The position numbers and the translations under genes are program-made. Shown here one piece after another: positions 31,331-43,028 of a DNA stretch of 64,000 nt. Numbering within the stretch: the stretch's first letter is position 1; the number at the start of each line of letters is the position of its first letter. The stretch is from Halichoerus grypus (taxonomy: Eukaryota > Chordata > Mammalia > Carnivora > Phocidae): assembly GCF_964656455.1 (NCBI RefSeq), contig NC_135718.1, positions 22,146,449 through 22,210,448 on the forward strand, read 5' to 3'. Under the pieces are notes generated by a model. That model was not told the origin of the DNA and did no database searches. It was given only the letters and a program-made list of their open reading frames with translations.

Positions 31331-33435
31331 TGACTTTTCATCCATTCATTTCAAGATTCTCTAGTTGAACCTACTTTCAAGAATTAACATTCACATAGTT
31401 CCAGTCCATTTTAAGTTCTTTTTTTACTGGTTATTGAATAGTATGGTTGTCTACCATATTGCTTCATGACCATATGCACATTATTTCATCTGTTCTAAGT
31501 ACTCGGCATCATTTGTGGGAAAACTGTGAATGTAAGGACCAATTATTTCACTTTTTAGTGAGGAGATGCAACTTCATTTAGAATCTTTCACCATGCACCC
31601 ACTTCTCAGTTGGAAATTGCTTTGGCTCTTTAAGTGAATGCTTTGGGCCTCATTCAGTTTGTTTGCTTGTTTTCCTACTTTTTTTTTTTTTTTTTTTGGC
31701 CAGTTTGTTTCTCCTCCATAATTTTTAGAAGTTAGAGAAAAGTGAAAATGAGAGAGGGGAAATTGTGGAGGTGAAGCAATATATTTTCTCATCTTGAATA
31801 GGAGGGAAAGCAGTAACAATGAACAGAAAGGGGCTTGTCAAAATGACTGATATTGTCTCTGCATCTCTAACAATGTCTAGAATGACATCAACAACACGGA
31901 GGATTTGCTGAGCATTATCCCAACTTGAGTCTCCTCTCCTGCTTCCCTTCACGTCCAATTCATAGCTTATGTCCAGCTGCAAATTCAGGCTGCAAGACAA
32001 GTGCTAAATTGGTGCCTCACTTTGGACCATGAGATGGGATGTTTTTCGTCTCTTTGTTTTTAGCCTGTAAGGAGATGATAGACATTTAGACACTGAGGTT
32101 TTCCTGAAGCTGCATCATGCTGTTGTGCCATCAGTACTGGTATCAATACTTTTGTTCAATAAAAAAATAACAGAACCTATAGCTATTCATTTATGAATCA
32201 TTTAAGATTAGAGTTTTGTGTTCTTTCCTTCTTCAGACTCTCTCTCTCTCTCACACACACATGCACACACACACAGTCAAATGTCCTATTTTTATCTATA
32301 ATTAATTTGAGTAGCTTCTTCCTCACCTTTCCTGGTTTAGTGATCAGGGAAGCAGAACCCTGACATTAGAGCAGAACTCCTGCTACTTTCTGCTCACCAG
32401 TTCTCATTCTGAATGGGAAAAAAAAAAGGAAGAAAATGAAAAACAGACCTCTGATGGTTTTACTTGATGATGAAAAAAAAAAAAAAAAAAACATGGAAGA
32501 AATATCAAGATTGACCACGGTCAGGAAAGCCTTAGGGGCGAGAACAGAGAGATGGAAATAAGGCTGTAATTTGAAAGGATATTTTCCCCTATGAGATGAC
32601 CTCTCTGTGCCCTCTGGAGCAGAGGAGGCCAGATACAGGCTCCGCAGCCCTTGCCCATCCTGGCAGTGTGTGCAGACCAGCACCGTCTACATTCATGGAG
32701 GCATCCTTCTGTTGCTCTCCTGCACTTGGCACGTGCCCCGTGCCCACGTCTGCATGTACACGTGCTTGCCTTCATTTCCTTATCTCCTTTTCCTGTTATA
32801 AAAATAATGCATGAGAAAATTTTTGCTGTAAAAGATAAAAAAAAATTGATAAAAATATTGGTTTTCTCTGGTCTGTGCCCAAACCATAGTTCTTTTGCCA
32901 AAGGGGACTGCTACATATTATTTTCAGATGGTTCATATTTGTTGTGTATGGAGATGCATATACAGGGAAAGAAAATGCATTTTTTTGTTGTTTTTAAATA
33001 ACTGGCTTCATCCTGTGTATACTGCTATACAGTTTTCTTTCTTCTCTAAATGGTATTTCATGGGCATTTGCCATGATGTTACCTACAGAATACCATGCGA
33101 TTTTTACTATAGGATGGCGTTTTAGAATGTGGTTAAATCACAGCCATTTTACTACTAATATATTTCACAATATGGTGATGACAGCCATCATCTAGCCTCC
33201 TCTGCTGTGATTTTCTTGAAACACCTGAAAAATAAGATGGCATTGGCCCAAACCCATCATTGTTTGGATTTTGCCCTATGAAAGCCTAATTCATGGAGAG
33301 CAGGGAGAATACTTATGTTCTTGTGGTCAGCTCAGCTCTGAACTCCTGCCCCACTTTAATCTGTGCATTTTGTGGATCATCTCAACATGCCACACATGTT
33401 CGTTGAATCAAGAATGTCTCTGAGGAGAGCCAGAA
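31331..33435. other. Unassigned stretch with homopolymers and (TC)n(AC)n
   Basis: No gene or dated transposon is recognised. Simple repeats: poly(T) 31679-31697, (TC)n followed by (AC)n at 32237-32276, poly(A) about 32474-32491. Several overlapping open frames at 32366-33001 on both strands have no recognisable motifs. Confidence 0.4.
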
Positions 33436-33437
33436 AG

Positions 33438-33660
33438 GAATCATATTTTACGAGCTCCTCCTATATGCCAGACACACTTAGGAATGACCTCATGTCATCC
33501 CATGGCAATTCTGAGAAACTGCCTCCAGTTTATAAGGGAAAATGAAGCTCAGGAAAATGAAGTAACCTGTCTGAGATGACACATGCACTCAGTAAGTGGC
33601 GCATTATAAATTTAAATACTCTGGCTTCAAAGACATTTGTGAATTGCACTGTGCCACATT
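33438..33660 (-). mobile_element. MIR SINE, antisense
   Basis: CGAGCTCCTCCTATATGCCA, GGAATGACCTCATGTCATCC, 'ccagtttataagggaaaatgaagctcagg', TGTCTGAGATGACACATGCA and 'cagtaagtggcgcat'. The open frame at 33363-33545 falls inside it. Confidence 0.82.
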
Positions 33661-34339
33661 ACCTTCTAATTTGAACTTCATTGTTCAAAGTGCTGGTTAT
33701 TTTGCTCTTCATCCTGTTCATTTCTTCATACAGACCTGAGGCAAAGCTCTCATCGGCCAGGGTTCCTCTGCTTCTCCTAGATCAATGCTTGCTGTTTTTT
33801 TCACTGGAGCCTTGAAATATGGAACCTAGGGATTTTCTCACTGTGGTCTTCCCTACAAGGAGCATGTTACAAGAAGGGATGTTCTATGGAAATTAAATGG
33901 GTTTTCTTGAATGGGGTTAGCCTGCTTTTCACATTTTCAGTTGTAGCAATTTGGTGCCAGTGATGCATGACTGGTTTAGGCAATCGTGCTTTGCCTCTCA
34001 AGTTAGTCATCTCTGGTTTCATGGAAAGAATCTTCCCTTAGGGAAATAACAGGTGGAAAAGATCTATTAGGCTATCCTTTGCATTATGCGATTGCTTACT
34101 GCTGTGAATTTGCTGGGTCTTTGCTTTATCCCTATTTCAAGTGACCCACGTTATAAGTCTTTGGTCTTTTTCTATAAACTAATAAGTATCACTGTTGTGA
34201 TTTGCTTCGTCTGAATGGCCTCTTACTTATTTTGAATCTGCCAGTCTAAATCAGACTCTTACCATCAGAGAACAGAATAATATAGTACTATACAATCATC
34301 TCTCCCAGGCACTTGGTTATTCCCAGGTAAGTTTCTTTT

Positions 34340-34540
34340 ATTAGTTTGTTTCTTTATTCATACATTTATTTATTCACTCAGAAAATATAAACTAAGTGCC
34401 TTCTATGTGTATAACACTATAAGAAATACCTTATGACCTACCAATATGTGATGTGTTTTATGATACACAATGATGCAAGGTACTCAACATCTAATACCTA
34501 CCCTCAAAGGGTTTGACTACTTATTTATTTCTGACACGAA
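34340..34540 (-). mobile_element. L2 LINE 3' end, antisense
   Basis: TTTATTTATTCACTCAGAAA and AACTAAGTGCCTTCTATGTG correspond to the antisense L2 terminus; 'acctaccctcaaagggtttgac' matches the next antisense block. Confidence 0.6.
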
Positions 34541-35104
34541 ATATATTCACTTGCGAAGGTAGTGCCAATATGAAGTGGAATTAATAACAATGATAATAAG
34601 GAGATAGGTTACAAAGCAGGCCATGATTAGAATCCTGGTATTTCTCCCAGATGGCATGTGCTTTGTGCTCTGAAAAGGTAGATAGAATGAACTGGAAGAG
34701 ACCATAAAAAGCTCTACTGAGGGGCAGGTTTTGGAATAGTTGTGATAGGTCTTGGATCTCAATGGATAACTCCATGCACAGATACTCCCCAGATTCCTTC
34801 ATTTTCTACATCTGCATTGTCTTGATGATCAATACACATATTACCTATCTGAAAATTAATCTGACTTAATTTGTAACAGATCGACTTATTTGGTCCTTAG
34901 GAAATATGAAAAGTACCCAGCACCTATGAGGAATCATAAGACTTTTTTCTTAGCTCTACTGACCAATTCTGGGATGTGGACAACTAGGTTAACCTCTCTG
35001 GACATAGGACATTTCATATGTAAAACGAGAAGTTTGAAGAGGCTTCTAACAATTCTTGAGGTTTTATTTTGTTTTGTTTTTTGGCCAAGGATTTATTTTG
35101 ACTA

Positions 35105-35228
35105 TTTGATTGTCTCAACAATGCTGTAAAGCAGGGACAATACTCTCTCCATTTTACTAATAAAACAGAAATCAAGGCCATGCAAGGCAGGTAACTTTCT
35201 CAAGGCCTGAGACATGGTAAGGTATTTC
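35105..35228 (-). mobile_element. MIR SINE fragment, antisense
   Basis: TCTCAACAATGCTGTAAAGC, CTCCATTTTACTAATAAAAC and 'ggtaactttctcaaggcctgagac': MIR core in reverse, truncated at both sides. Confidence 0.72.
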
Positions 35229-35599
35229 TGCTTTGTAATTCTCTTAACAGGTTTAATTGGATTTCTGCTAGGGACCATTCAAATACAAACCTTATATAAA
35301 CCATATTCTTTCTCTAAAACCAGCCATATACCTCAGCTGAGTACAAAGCAACAAGAATCTGCAGGTAAACAATAACAGCACCTCTCATATTTGTTTGTTG
35401 TATCTGTGTCCATCCTAGTAACTTTGGCCATGCATCTCTGAACTCTTCCTAATTCTTTTGCACAATTTTGAAAGCATGTATCAAAATCCACAATAAAGCT
35501 TTGCTATTTTTACCTTCTTCTTTTACTTCCTGAACTGAAAGATTCGGCTCCTTTGTAGGATTGTCTACTGCTTTCATTTTACTGGCTGTATGCTGCATT

Positions 35600-35960
35600 T
35601 CATTAGGGTATGTAGCAGGACAGATTAGCTGATGCTGCAGTAACAAGCAACTCTGAATTATCAGAAGCTTTAAACAGGGAATGTTTGTATCTTATTTATA
35701 TTATGTGACAAGAGTAAGTCATTTGGGGGCTGTGCTCTGCGTAACTATTGTTCAGGGACCAAGATATTGAGGAGTTCACCACCTGTAGCTTTGCTAGTTT
35801 TGAGGCTAGGGAAGAAAGCCACGGAGGATCTTACATTATGATTAAGTGTTCTGATCTGGAAGCTGTATATGTCACTTCTTATCACTACCCAGTTGCTCAC
35901 ATCTGGTCATATGTCTTTAGGTGCCTAGAAACAATCAAGATGCTGATGTACTCAGTAGTT
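35600..35960. mobile_element. Unassigned ancient interspersed repeat
   Basis: GATTAGCTGATGCTGCAGTA and ACAAGCAACTCTGAATTATC match, from memory, a frequent mammalian interspersed repeat whose consensus reads 'ctgcagtaacaaacaaccccaaaatctcagtggctta'. Later landmarks such as GGGGGCTGTGCTCTGCGTAA and TATGTCACTTCTTATCACTA agree. I cannot assign the class. Confidence 0.5.
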
Positions 35961-36405
35961 ATTATTTCAAGAGAAAAATGTTATTAGTATTGCAGATATC
36001 CTGAAAAACTAAAAGGAAGTGGACAAGGGCATAACAACCTTACTTGATAGGTGTTGTGTACCTAGCTATCGATTCAGCTGTGTAGTCACCCATTGATCTG
36101 TTTATCCTTGTAAATTATATAAATTTTTATCAAGTTCCTTATGATCTTATGGAATAAGATAGGGATAATTTTTAAATCAAAGGACCTTGGATGTTAAGTA
36201 AGTCAGTGGAGGAAAATGATAAAGTACTAGAATAAATCTGTCATGGGCATTTGTATATGATACAGTTCTCTTCAACGGATGGATTATTCTCCACATTCAC
36301 TATAAACTTTCTAGTAGCTAAAGCAAAAAATATACACATGTATTTATAAGATTAACAGTGTTCATTTGATTAAAAAATTGTGGTTAAGGAGAGGAATCTT
36401 ACTCC

Positions 36406-36593
36406 TTTTTTAGAGATTTATTTATTTATTTTTTGGGGGGGAGGGGCAGAGGGAGAGGAAGGGAAAGAATCCCAAGCAGACTCCTTGCTCAGTGTGGAGC
36501 CCGATACGGGGCTGGATCCCAGGATCCCGAGATCATGACCTGAGCTGAAATCAAGAGTTGGATGCTTAACCAGCTGAGCCACCCAGGTGCCCC
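36406..36593 (-). mobile_element. CanSINE, antisense, older subtype
   Basis: Tail GAGATTTATTTATTTATTTT with a G7 run, then 'gctcagtgtggagcccgatacgg' and end GAGCCACCCAGGTGCCCC. TSD ATCTTACTCC at 36396-36405 and 36597-36606. GAAATCAAGAGTTGGATGCT in the middle identifies the older subfamily. Confidence 0.95.
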
Positions 36594-36824
36594 AGTATCT
36601 TACTCCAGATACTGCAAGCTAGGTGTGACTTTTCTTCAGAACTCTGCAGGAGCCATTTCCTTTAAGAGCTATAACAGCTTTGTCTTATAATGCATTCAAT
36701 ATTTAGATGGCTGGCTGGTGGAAGAGTGGCACTTTTTTGCTAGCTAAGTAAGTACAGAGTAAATAGGTAGTTCTCAGATTTGGCTTGATTCCAGTAAAAG
36801 ACATTTTGTACTCATCTGTCCATA

Positions 36825-36910
36825 GTACTCATTTGACAAATACTTATTGAGCTTGTGATATGCTGGGAACTGTGCTTGATTTGGGAAGTACCAAGATTAG
36901 GGGCTCATTG
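36825..36910 (-). mobile_element. L2 LINE 3' end, antisense
   Basis: ATTTGACAAATACTTATTGA, GCTTGTGATATGCTGGGAAC and TGTGCTTGATTTGGGAAG: short, diverged antisense L2 terminus. Confidence 0.6.
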
Positions 36911-37189
36911 TGTAGCTGGATTGACCTATTGCATAATTACTGTCAGGGAAAAGCCTCTTGCTCTTATCAAATGTGGAGTGACGTTTGAATTTGTCCAGCA
37001 TAAGGATGTCCTAGGAGTGAGTCTCCTTTATATCATCTGAATGTACACAGTAATAGGAGAGTATATTTGGTGAGTTGATACTAATCCTAACTTCTCATTA
37101 TCTGCATCCAACAGCAGAGGCATATCCATTTCTTGCTTTGATCAGTCCTGGGGGCCAAAGAAGTCCAAATCCAGTGCAGCTTTTTAACG

Positions 37190-37575
37190 TTTTTTTTGCC
37201 CTTCTAACCTTCTGGACATCTTCTACTCTTTTTCTCCCCTCCTCTTGCCCTTTTCATGTGATGTGTTAGCCATGAAGAAGTACTCTTTCCTTCCTGATCT
37301 CTGCATTCTCTGACCTGTCACAAGGGCTTTGTATATATTGTGTTCACTTTCTAGATCAATCTCCCTCTCACTCTGCCTTTCACAGTGTCCTTCAGATCTT
37401 AACTGACATATCACCTTCTGTCCTTATACTTCCTGGAGTCTTCAGATAGTTAATTTGAGCCACTGTTATGTTTGCCCCCACAATTTGATTCCTCATAAGG
37501 CTAGGTATGCTAAGCCCAGTGATTGATCCATAGTTTTCACTCAATACATGTTAACAGTTTGATTGCTAGTATTAG
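37190..37575 (+). mobile_element. L2 LINE 3' half, sense
   Basis: Collinear sense L2: 'gccttctaaccttctggacat', CAAGGGCTTTGTATATATTG, CTCTGCCTTTCACAGTGTCC, TTAACTGACATATCACCTTC, TTTGCCCCCACAATTTG, and the terminal 'agcccagtgattgatccatagttttcactcaatacatg'. Confidence 0.65.
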
Positions 37576-40320
37576 TATTATTATACTTTCAAAATATATG
37601 TTGATTATTGAGAAATAAAATTGAGCTTTCTGTCCAGCATTTCTTTCCCAGGTTGGTTCTTTTGGATACACCACTGGCATTCAGGTCATCCTTGGCTCTT
37701 CAAGTTCTGCCCTTTCTGATTCTATCTTCCACATAAAGTTGAGGTTGTTTCATACTTGCCAGCTCCCTATTTCTTAGGTCTGACTACTCACTCCTGACAT
37801 GCCCTTTCTTAAAACCTAGACCCAGATGTGACTCTTTCAAAGGACATTAATATGACTGTATCCCAAAGGAATTTCTCTACATTCTTCAGGGGGTTTGGTG
37901 AAGGGGTGGGGTGGGGGGTGAACAAAGGAAAGGACTCTGCCAATACTATGATCAGATGAGGTTAAATAATTATCCAAAATGCCAAGTCCTAGGATGTCTT
38001 TTGGGCTTCTCTTTCTGGAGTAGACACCTTTGCTTTTGGTCTGTTTAAACATGATTTCTACTGGGAATGTCACACTGATAGTCCTTTCTGCTTCCCTACT
38101 CTCAGTCCATGTGGTTCCAGTAGAGTAGATCCCACACTCCAGATCCTGAGGGAAACATGACTCTGATCTGTCAGTGAGGGTATAGCATCCCTCTTGGCCA
38201 GAAACTCTGGCTCAAAAGAAGGAAGGTGACCAGAACCTTTCAATTCAAAACCTTTCAAGCCAAAGAAACTCAATTTCTAGATTTTTCCTGGAACTAATGA
38301 ATAATAGGGCTGTAAGCAGGTCAGATATTAACTCAGGATAAAAGGATGGCATCCTGATGAGAATTTACTTGAGTAAAATCCGGCAGCAAGGAAAGCTGAG
38401 CTAACAGGTGGGGGAGGCTGTTTCCGGAGAATATTTGAGCACCTGCACCAGTCAAACCTGAGGATTCCCTCCTTAAACTTCTCAGATGCATGGACAATAT
38501 ATCTTCTTTGTTGTTGAAGCTTGATAGAGTTGGGTTTCTGTCATTTGTATCTAAAAGGGTTCTGACTAAGCCACCACTCATTAAGGCAGAGGGAAAACTA
38601 TATCTGGAATTTTTTTTTTCCAAAAAGAGGAGTAGACTGTGAGTCAATTCACAATGAAATGATGGCCTGTTTAGAACTTGAGTTTGCCCTGCTTTAAAAT
38701 GGTGCCCATGGCAGTGGTCACAGGTGGTCAGGAGCATTTGGTCTTTGAGTCATGCATGAAGGAGCACAAAGGGGTTATTTTATGGCTAATGGATTCCTCT
38801 TTGGGATTCCCCTCTTTGCTTCCTACTGAAATGTAAAAGCCTACACAATGCAGATGGCATATTTCATTAATACAAACAGAAGTCCAGGCAACAGATGCTT
38901 CGGGGACTGAGGGGAAAGGCGATTTCTATATTTCTCCAACAGCAACAACTCCGATGACAAATTTCTCCCACTGAGCATATTGAACCAAGAGCAAAGAAAC
39001 ATGTAGTTTTCAAGCCTTAGGCACTCTATGGTATTTAAAAGTAGGAAGATCAAAACCAGCATTTTTGTACAAAGAATGTTTATGCAGAGGAAGCTATAGG
39101 GAAAAGGAAGGAGCAGAAAAGTGAGGCATGCTCTGCGAATTTCCTGGGGCTTCAGGATGGGTAGGACTTATAATGTTCTGTGTCTGTCTAGAGAGCATAT
39201 ATTAATAAACCTTAGTCAGGGCCTCTGTCCTCTACAATGACAAAAGCCAAGTCAGGCAAATTATTTGCACATCAAGGTCTGGGTTAGAATGGTTCCTGTT
39301 CCTTTGTTTCTTATATTGTTTTGTGGAAAATGTAATGCAGAAATGATTAATTACAGAGCAGACCCAGTTCTTTTTCTGTTTATGATCAGGTTAAATCAAA
39401 ATGCCCAAATTTAAATTATGAAACTGTGTCAAGGTGTAGTGATTAAAGAATTGTAAGAATTATGCAGTACTTTCTGATCATATTCTCCTGAGCTCATTGT
39501 GACTTTGGACAACTGCCCAGTCAGGAGTATGAAAAGAGAGAGGTACGGGGACAGAACAAATACAATAGGCAGAAAATGCTTCTTTTGGTGCTATTTCACG
39601 GAAGAGGGAAGATTGATAGCAAACATTTGGAAGCAATATTATGATAATTTTTGTGACTCCTCAGTAGAGTAAGCATTATAATGACTGTGATCACAGGACA
39701 TCTTTCTGCTTAGAAAATGTGAAGATTTGCATTACTCTTTACAATGTGTGTGTGTTACACACACTCACACACACATATATATATTCTTTACTTGACCTTC
39801 TAATTGTGTGTGCATTTTTAGCCTATTCAGTTGTCAGAGTAGAAAAGTAGAATTAGGCCAAAGAATCACAATCCATAGCTTTGCATCTAATAGGTAGATG
39901 TTCAGACTCCTCTGTTTTTTAAAGACTTTTCTTTCTTTCTTTCTTTCTTTTTTCTTTTTAGAACAGAAGTAAAACCCTAATGAAATGCCCAGTGAGATAT
40001 AGGAAGCAAAATAAAACACTTTTAACAAATCCCAGTTAGATTCCCTTTTTAAGTGTAACTCAAAAGAGGTGATACCATTAAAAGTATGAACAACTTAAAA
40101 TTCGATACCATGCTGCTGCTGGAAACCAGGCTTCACTTGGTACAACTTGCTTGATCCTGCTGTCCTGGCCCACATCCCTCATACCTTATCCATTCCCCTG
40201 ACTTTCCAGAACTCAGAGGTCTGTATCCAGCTCCAGGGAGGTAAGATATGCAGATTGGCTTGCATGAGAAAGGCCACAGGTTTTACCTTCTAAACTTTAA
40301 ATTCCCTCATATCCACAGTG
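37576..40320. other. Long unassigned stretch with a G-quadruplex tract
   Basis: No gene recognised. The 134-codon minus-strand frame at 38333-38737 overlaps an antisense repeat of unknown class (reverse complement contains AGATACAAATGACAGAAACC, resembling a common mammalian repeat 'caagtaacagaaaccaactc'). Simple repeats: (TG)/(CA) inverted tract 39745-39774 and (CTTT)n 39927-39959. Confidence 0.4.
37889..37918 (+). repeat. G-quadruplex motif
   Basis: Runs of G5, G4, G4 and G6 occur within 30 bases; the last three are separated by single T bases (AAGGGGTGGGGTGGGGGG). Short loops predict a stable quadruplex on the plus strand. It does not lie in a recognised transposon. Confidence 0.85.
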
Positions 40321-40340
40321 TTTGAAAGAATAATAAAATA

Positions 40341-40540
40341 GGGGTGCTTGGGTGGCTCAGTCGGTTAAGCGTCTGCCTTTGACTCAAGTCATGATACCAG
40401 GGTCCTGGGATGGAGCCCTGCATTGGGCTCCCTGCTTGGTGGGGAGCCTGCTTCTCCTTCTCCCTCTTCCTGCTGCTCCCCCTGCTTATGCTCTTTCTCT
40501 CTCTGTTAAATAAATAAATTTAAAAAAATCTTAAAAGAAA
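40341..40540 (+). mobile_element. CanSINE, sense
   Basis: GGGGTGCTTGGGTGGCTCAG head, GTCTGCCTTTGACTCAAGTC, GGGGAGCCTGCTTCTCC and tail TTAAATAAATAAATTTAAAA. TSD AAAGAATAATAAAATA is identical at 40325-40340 and 40541-40556. Confidence 0.96.
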
Positions 40541-40614
40541 AAAGAATAATAAAATAAAATAATTAAGGCTTAATAATGACAAGTGTCTAAAATGCAATGA
40601 CTGCTGTTAACCAT

Positions 40615-40742
40615 TCATGTATTCATTCTGTACTTACTGATGTAACAAATACTTACTTTGTGATGCATTATGTTAGTCATCAGGGGAAAATGGTGAACAC
40701 GATATATGTGGTCTCTTACGATCTATAAAGGAAAGCTCCCTT
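40615..40742 (-). mobile_element. L2 LINE 3' end, antisense
   Basis: CATGTATTCATTCTGTACTT, 'aacaaatacttactttgtgatgcattatg' and GGTGAACACGATATATGTGG: L2 end in reverse, diverged. Confidence 0.62.
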
Positions 40743-40983
40743 TCTCTTTTGTCCAATCCATGTTGAAAACGTTGAATATTCCACAGCAAGGAAAAAGGAT
40801 AACAAGTAGATCATGGGCAATTAAGAATTTCATAGACTAAAGAGACTGTGTAGGTTACATCTGTGTACAAGGTGGGTCATCTTAAAGCTGATAGGGTGCA
40901 ATAGTTAACTGGACAATGTCATGCTTAAAGACATTCAAGTTATTTTTATTTTAAAGAAAATCAAGTCAACTTTGCCCAAACAT

Positions 40984-40985
<2 letters not shown>

Positions 40986-41031
<46 letters not shown>
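40986..41031 (+). repeat. (CA)n microsatellite
   Basis: About 23 uninterrupted CA units, the longest pure dinucleotide array in the window outside a transposon and probably length-polymorphic. Confidence 0.98.
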
Positions 41032-41033
<2 letters not shown>

Positions 41034-41186
41034 AGTCCATGGAAGACTTGCTTCTGGAAATATTTTATTCTAGAACTTGAGGTTATTGCTTTCGTTCAGT
41101 ATATGCCCATTGTTTCTCCGCAGGAAGAATTCGTATTTTCTTAAGGAGGGAGAATTTTGAAGTAACATTAAGAATGTTGGCAGATT

Positions 41187-41389
41187 GGGGCGCCTGGGTG
41201 GCTCAGTCGTTAAGCGTCTGCCTTCGGCTTAGGTCATGATCCCGGGGTCCTGGGATCGGGCCCCGCGTCGGGCTCCCTGCTCTATGGGAAGCCTGCTTCT
41301 CCCTCTCCCACTCCCCCTGCTCGTGTTCCTGCTCTCCCTGTGTCTCTCTCTGTCAAATAAATAAATAAAATCTTAAAAAAAAAAAAAAA
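41187..41389 (+). mobile_element. CanSINE, sense, youngest copy in the window
   Basis: GGGGCGCCTGGGTGGCTCAG head, GCCTTCGGCTTAGG, CCCGGGGTCCTGGGATCGGG, CCCGCGTCGGGCTCCC, tail TCAAATAAATAAATAAAATC and an A17 run. Perfect 16-bp TSD AAGAATGTTGGCAGAT (41170-41185 and 41390-41405). It keeps about ten CpGs, which decay fast when methylated, so it is the least aged copy here. Confidence 0.98.
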
Positions 41390-41405
41390 AAGAATGTTGG
41401 CAGAT

Positions 41406-42040
41406 AAACTTTTGTTCTTATATGGGTATTTTTTTTTTTTATCTTTGTCTTGAATCCTCTGTGGGAGTTAGATCTTCAAACAATGCCAGGAGGGAGTGAT
41501 CAAGATCCAGCCCACTAACCACCGAAGTTGTGGGTTAGAACTAGTGCTCACTCCTCTGAGTAATGTTCAGTTTGAATAGATATCTGTAGTCATCTGTAGG
41601 ATGACTTAAACCAACCTAACTGAAGCTGATTTTCAGGCTCCTTTTTTGATATTTTCAATGCTGGCTTATACCCCTAGACACATAGCTTCGATGCTATCAT
41701 AAAGCCTGCCTAAGAGACTCTGTAGTTACCTATTATTACAGATTACAAAATGTACCCATGTCAGAAAGACTCATATTTGAATCTGTGTGCGGTAAATAGA
41801 CCTAAATTCTTGTTCTTAAGCTCAAACCTCAATAACCTAGAGAAATGTCTAGAAGAAAAGTTCCCTTTAGTTAGTAGGGGTTTTTATGTGACTCAGAAAG
41901 ATTGTAACCTCTCAGGAGACAAAAGTGTTTGCTCCCCTTCTCACATGTAAATGTCAGAGAGTTGCCCTTTGTTGTTGTGATTGCAACAAAATTAGAGGTA
42001 ACAGTAAATAATCGTGTTCTATTGAAATTACATATTTTAT
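41406..42040. other. Unassigned stretch
   Basis: No recognised repeat or gene; the short open frames at 41750-41950 and 41871-42119 have no motif. Confidence 0.4.
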
Positions 42041-42041
42041 T

Positions 42042-42172
42042 GTCTGTGAGATGAATGAGGTCAGGAATCGAATCTGTTTTGCTAATTATGTCTCCTACTA
42101 CCAGTGCAATGCCTGACATATAATAGACACTTAATACATAATTGTTAAATCCATGCAGAACAAATGAATGAA
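42042..42172 (+). mobile_element. L2 LINE 3' end, sense
   Basis: TTTATTGTCTGTGAGATGAA, GGTCAGGAATCGAATCTGTT and 'cagtgcaatgcctgacatataatagacacttaata', ending in GAACAAATGAATGAAT. Well preserved L2 terminus with its TGAATGAAT end. Confidence 0.82.
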
Positions 42173-42280
42173 TTAATTTAGAATACTTTCATCTATAATG
42201 TTCTTGTGCCTTTTTATTATGTGGTCCTATGGTTCTTTGATTCAACAGCTTCAAGGAAAATGTATTTCAAACATACACTA

Positions 42281-42478
42281 GCACTGTTCAATAGAATTTT
42301 CCACAATGATAAAAATGTCTTATACTCCTCTGTTCAATATGGTATTAGCCACATGTAGCTATTAGCACTTTAAATGTGACTGAGAAAGTGAATTTTTAAC
42401 TTGGTTTAAATTTAGTTTTACTTAATTTAAATTTAAACAGGCATGTGTGGCAAGTGGTTGTCATACTGTATGGCACAT
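42281..42478 (+). mobile_element. hAT-type DNA transposon fossil
   Basis: Starts TAGCACTGTTCAATAGAATT and ends 'agtggttgtcatactgtatggcac'; the internal TTAGCCACATGTAGCTATTA and 'agcactttaaatgtgact' are hallmarks of a common mammalian non-autonomous element whose ends read 'gtccaatagaa ... tagccacatgtggctagtggctac'. Internally shortened. Family name uncertain. Confidence 0.7.
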
Positions 42479-42827
42479 AGACCATTTCTTAACTTTAGGG
42501 AATAATGTTTTAACTATTGACTAGGAGCTCAGTGTTTGGACCTGCTTATGAAAAGGGTCACATTTTAGGAGGTAGATGTCCAGACGTCTTGTATTTTCTA
42601 GTAGTTCCTCCCTCAAGAGGAGATGCAATTTGAGTCTAAGTTAAAATACAGAGGATACATTATGTAGCCTGTAGTTAATGGAGGAAGAAAACATCTTGTA
42701 TCAAAACTTCCATTTTAATGGAATGGGCACCGTATCTTTTTATTTTTGTGCAAAAGGTATACTGGGCCTAACTTAACACCTCGCCCATGGTTGGTCTTTC
42801 ATGAATAGTTAGTGAAAAAGAACGAAA

Positions 42828-43028
42828 TTTGGTGTCAGCAGATCTGAATTCTAGTCCCGTCTCTGCCATGTTCTTAGGGATCTTGGGTCTAACATTTAAT
42901 ACTTCTCAGTTTCAGTTTTCTTAATTGGAAAACAAGAATATTAACAAGTGCTTCCCAAGGGTAATACATGAGGATTGCATGGAAGAGAGTATACATCCGT
43001 AAAGGTTATCAAGAGTAAGTAGATCTAA
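42828..43028 (+). mobile_element. MIR SINE, sense
   Basis: GCAGATCTGAATTCTAGTCC, CGTCTCTGCCATGTTCTTAG, TTCTCAGTTTCAGTTTTCTT, 'aacaagaatattaacaagtgc' and ATGAGGATTGCATGG. Confidence 0.83.

Noticed and set aside
34236..34326. Possible exon ending CAG|GTAAGT at 34326
   Set aside because: One frame is open, but the acceptor is weak and no partner exon keeps the phase.
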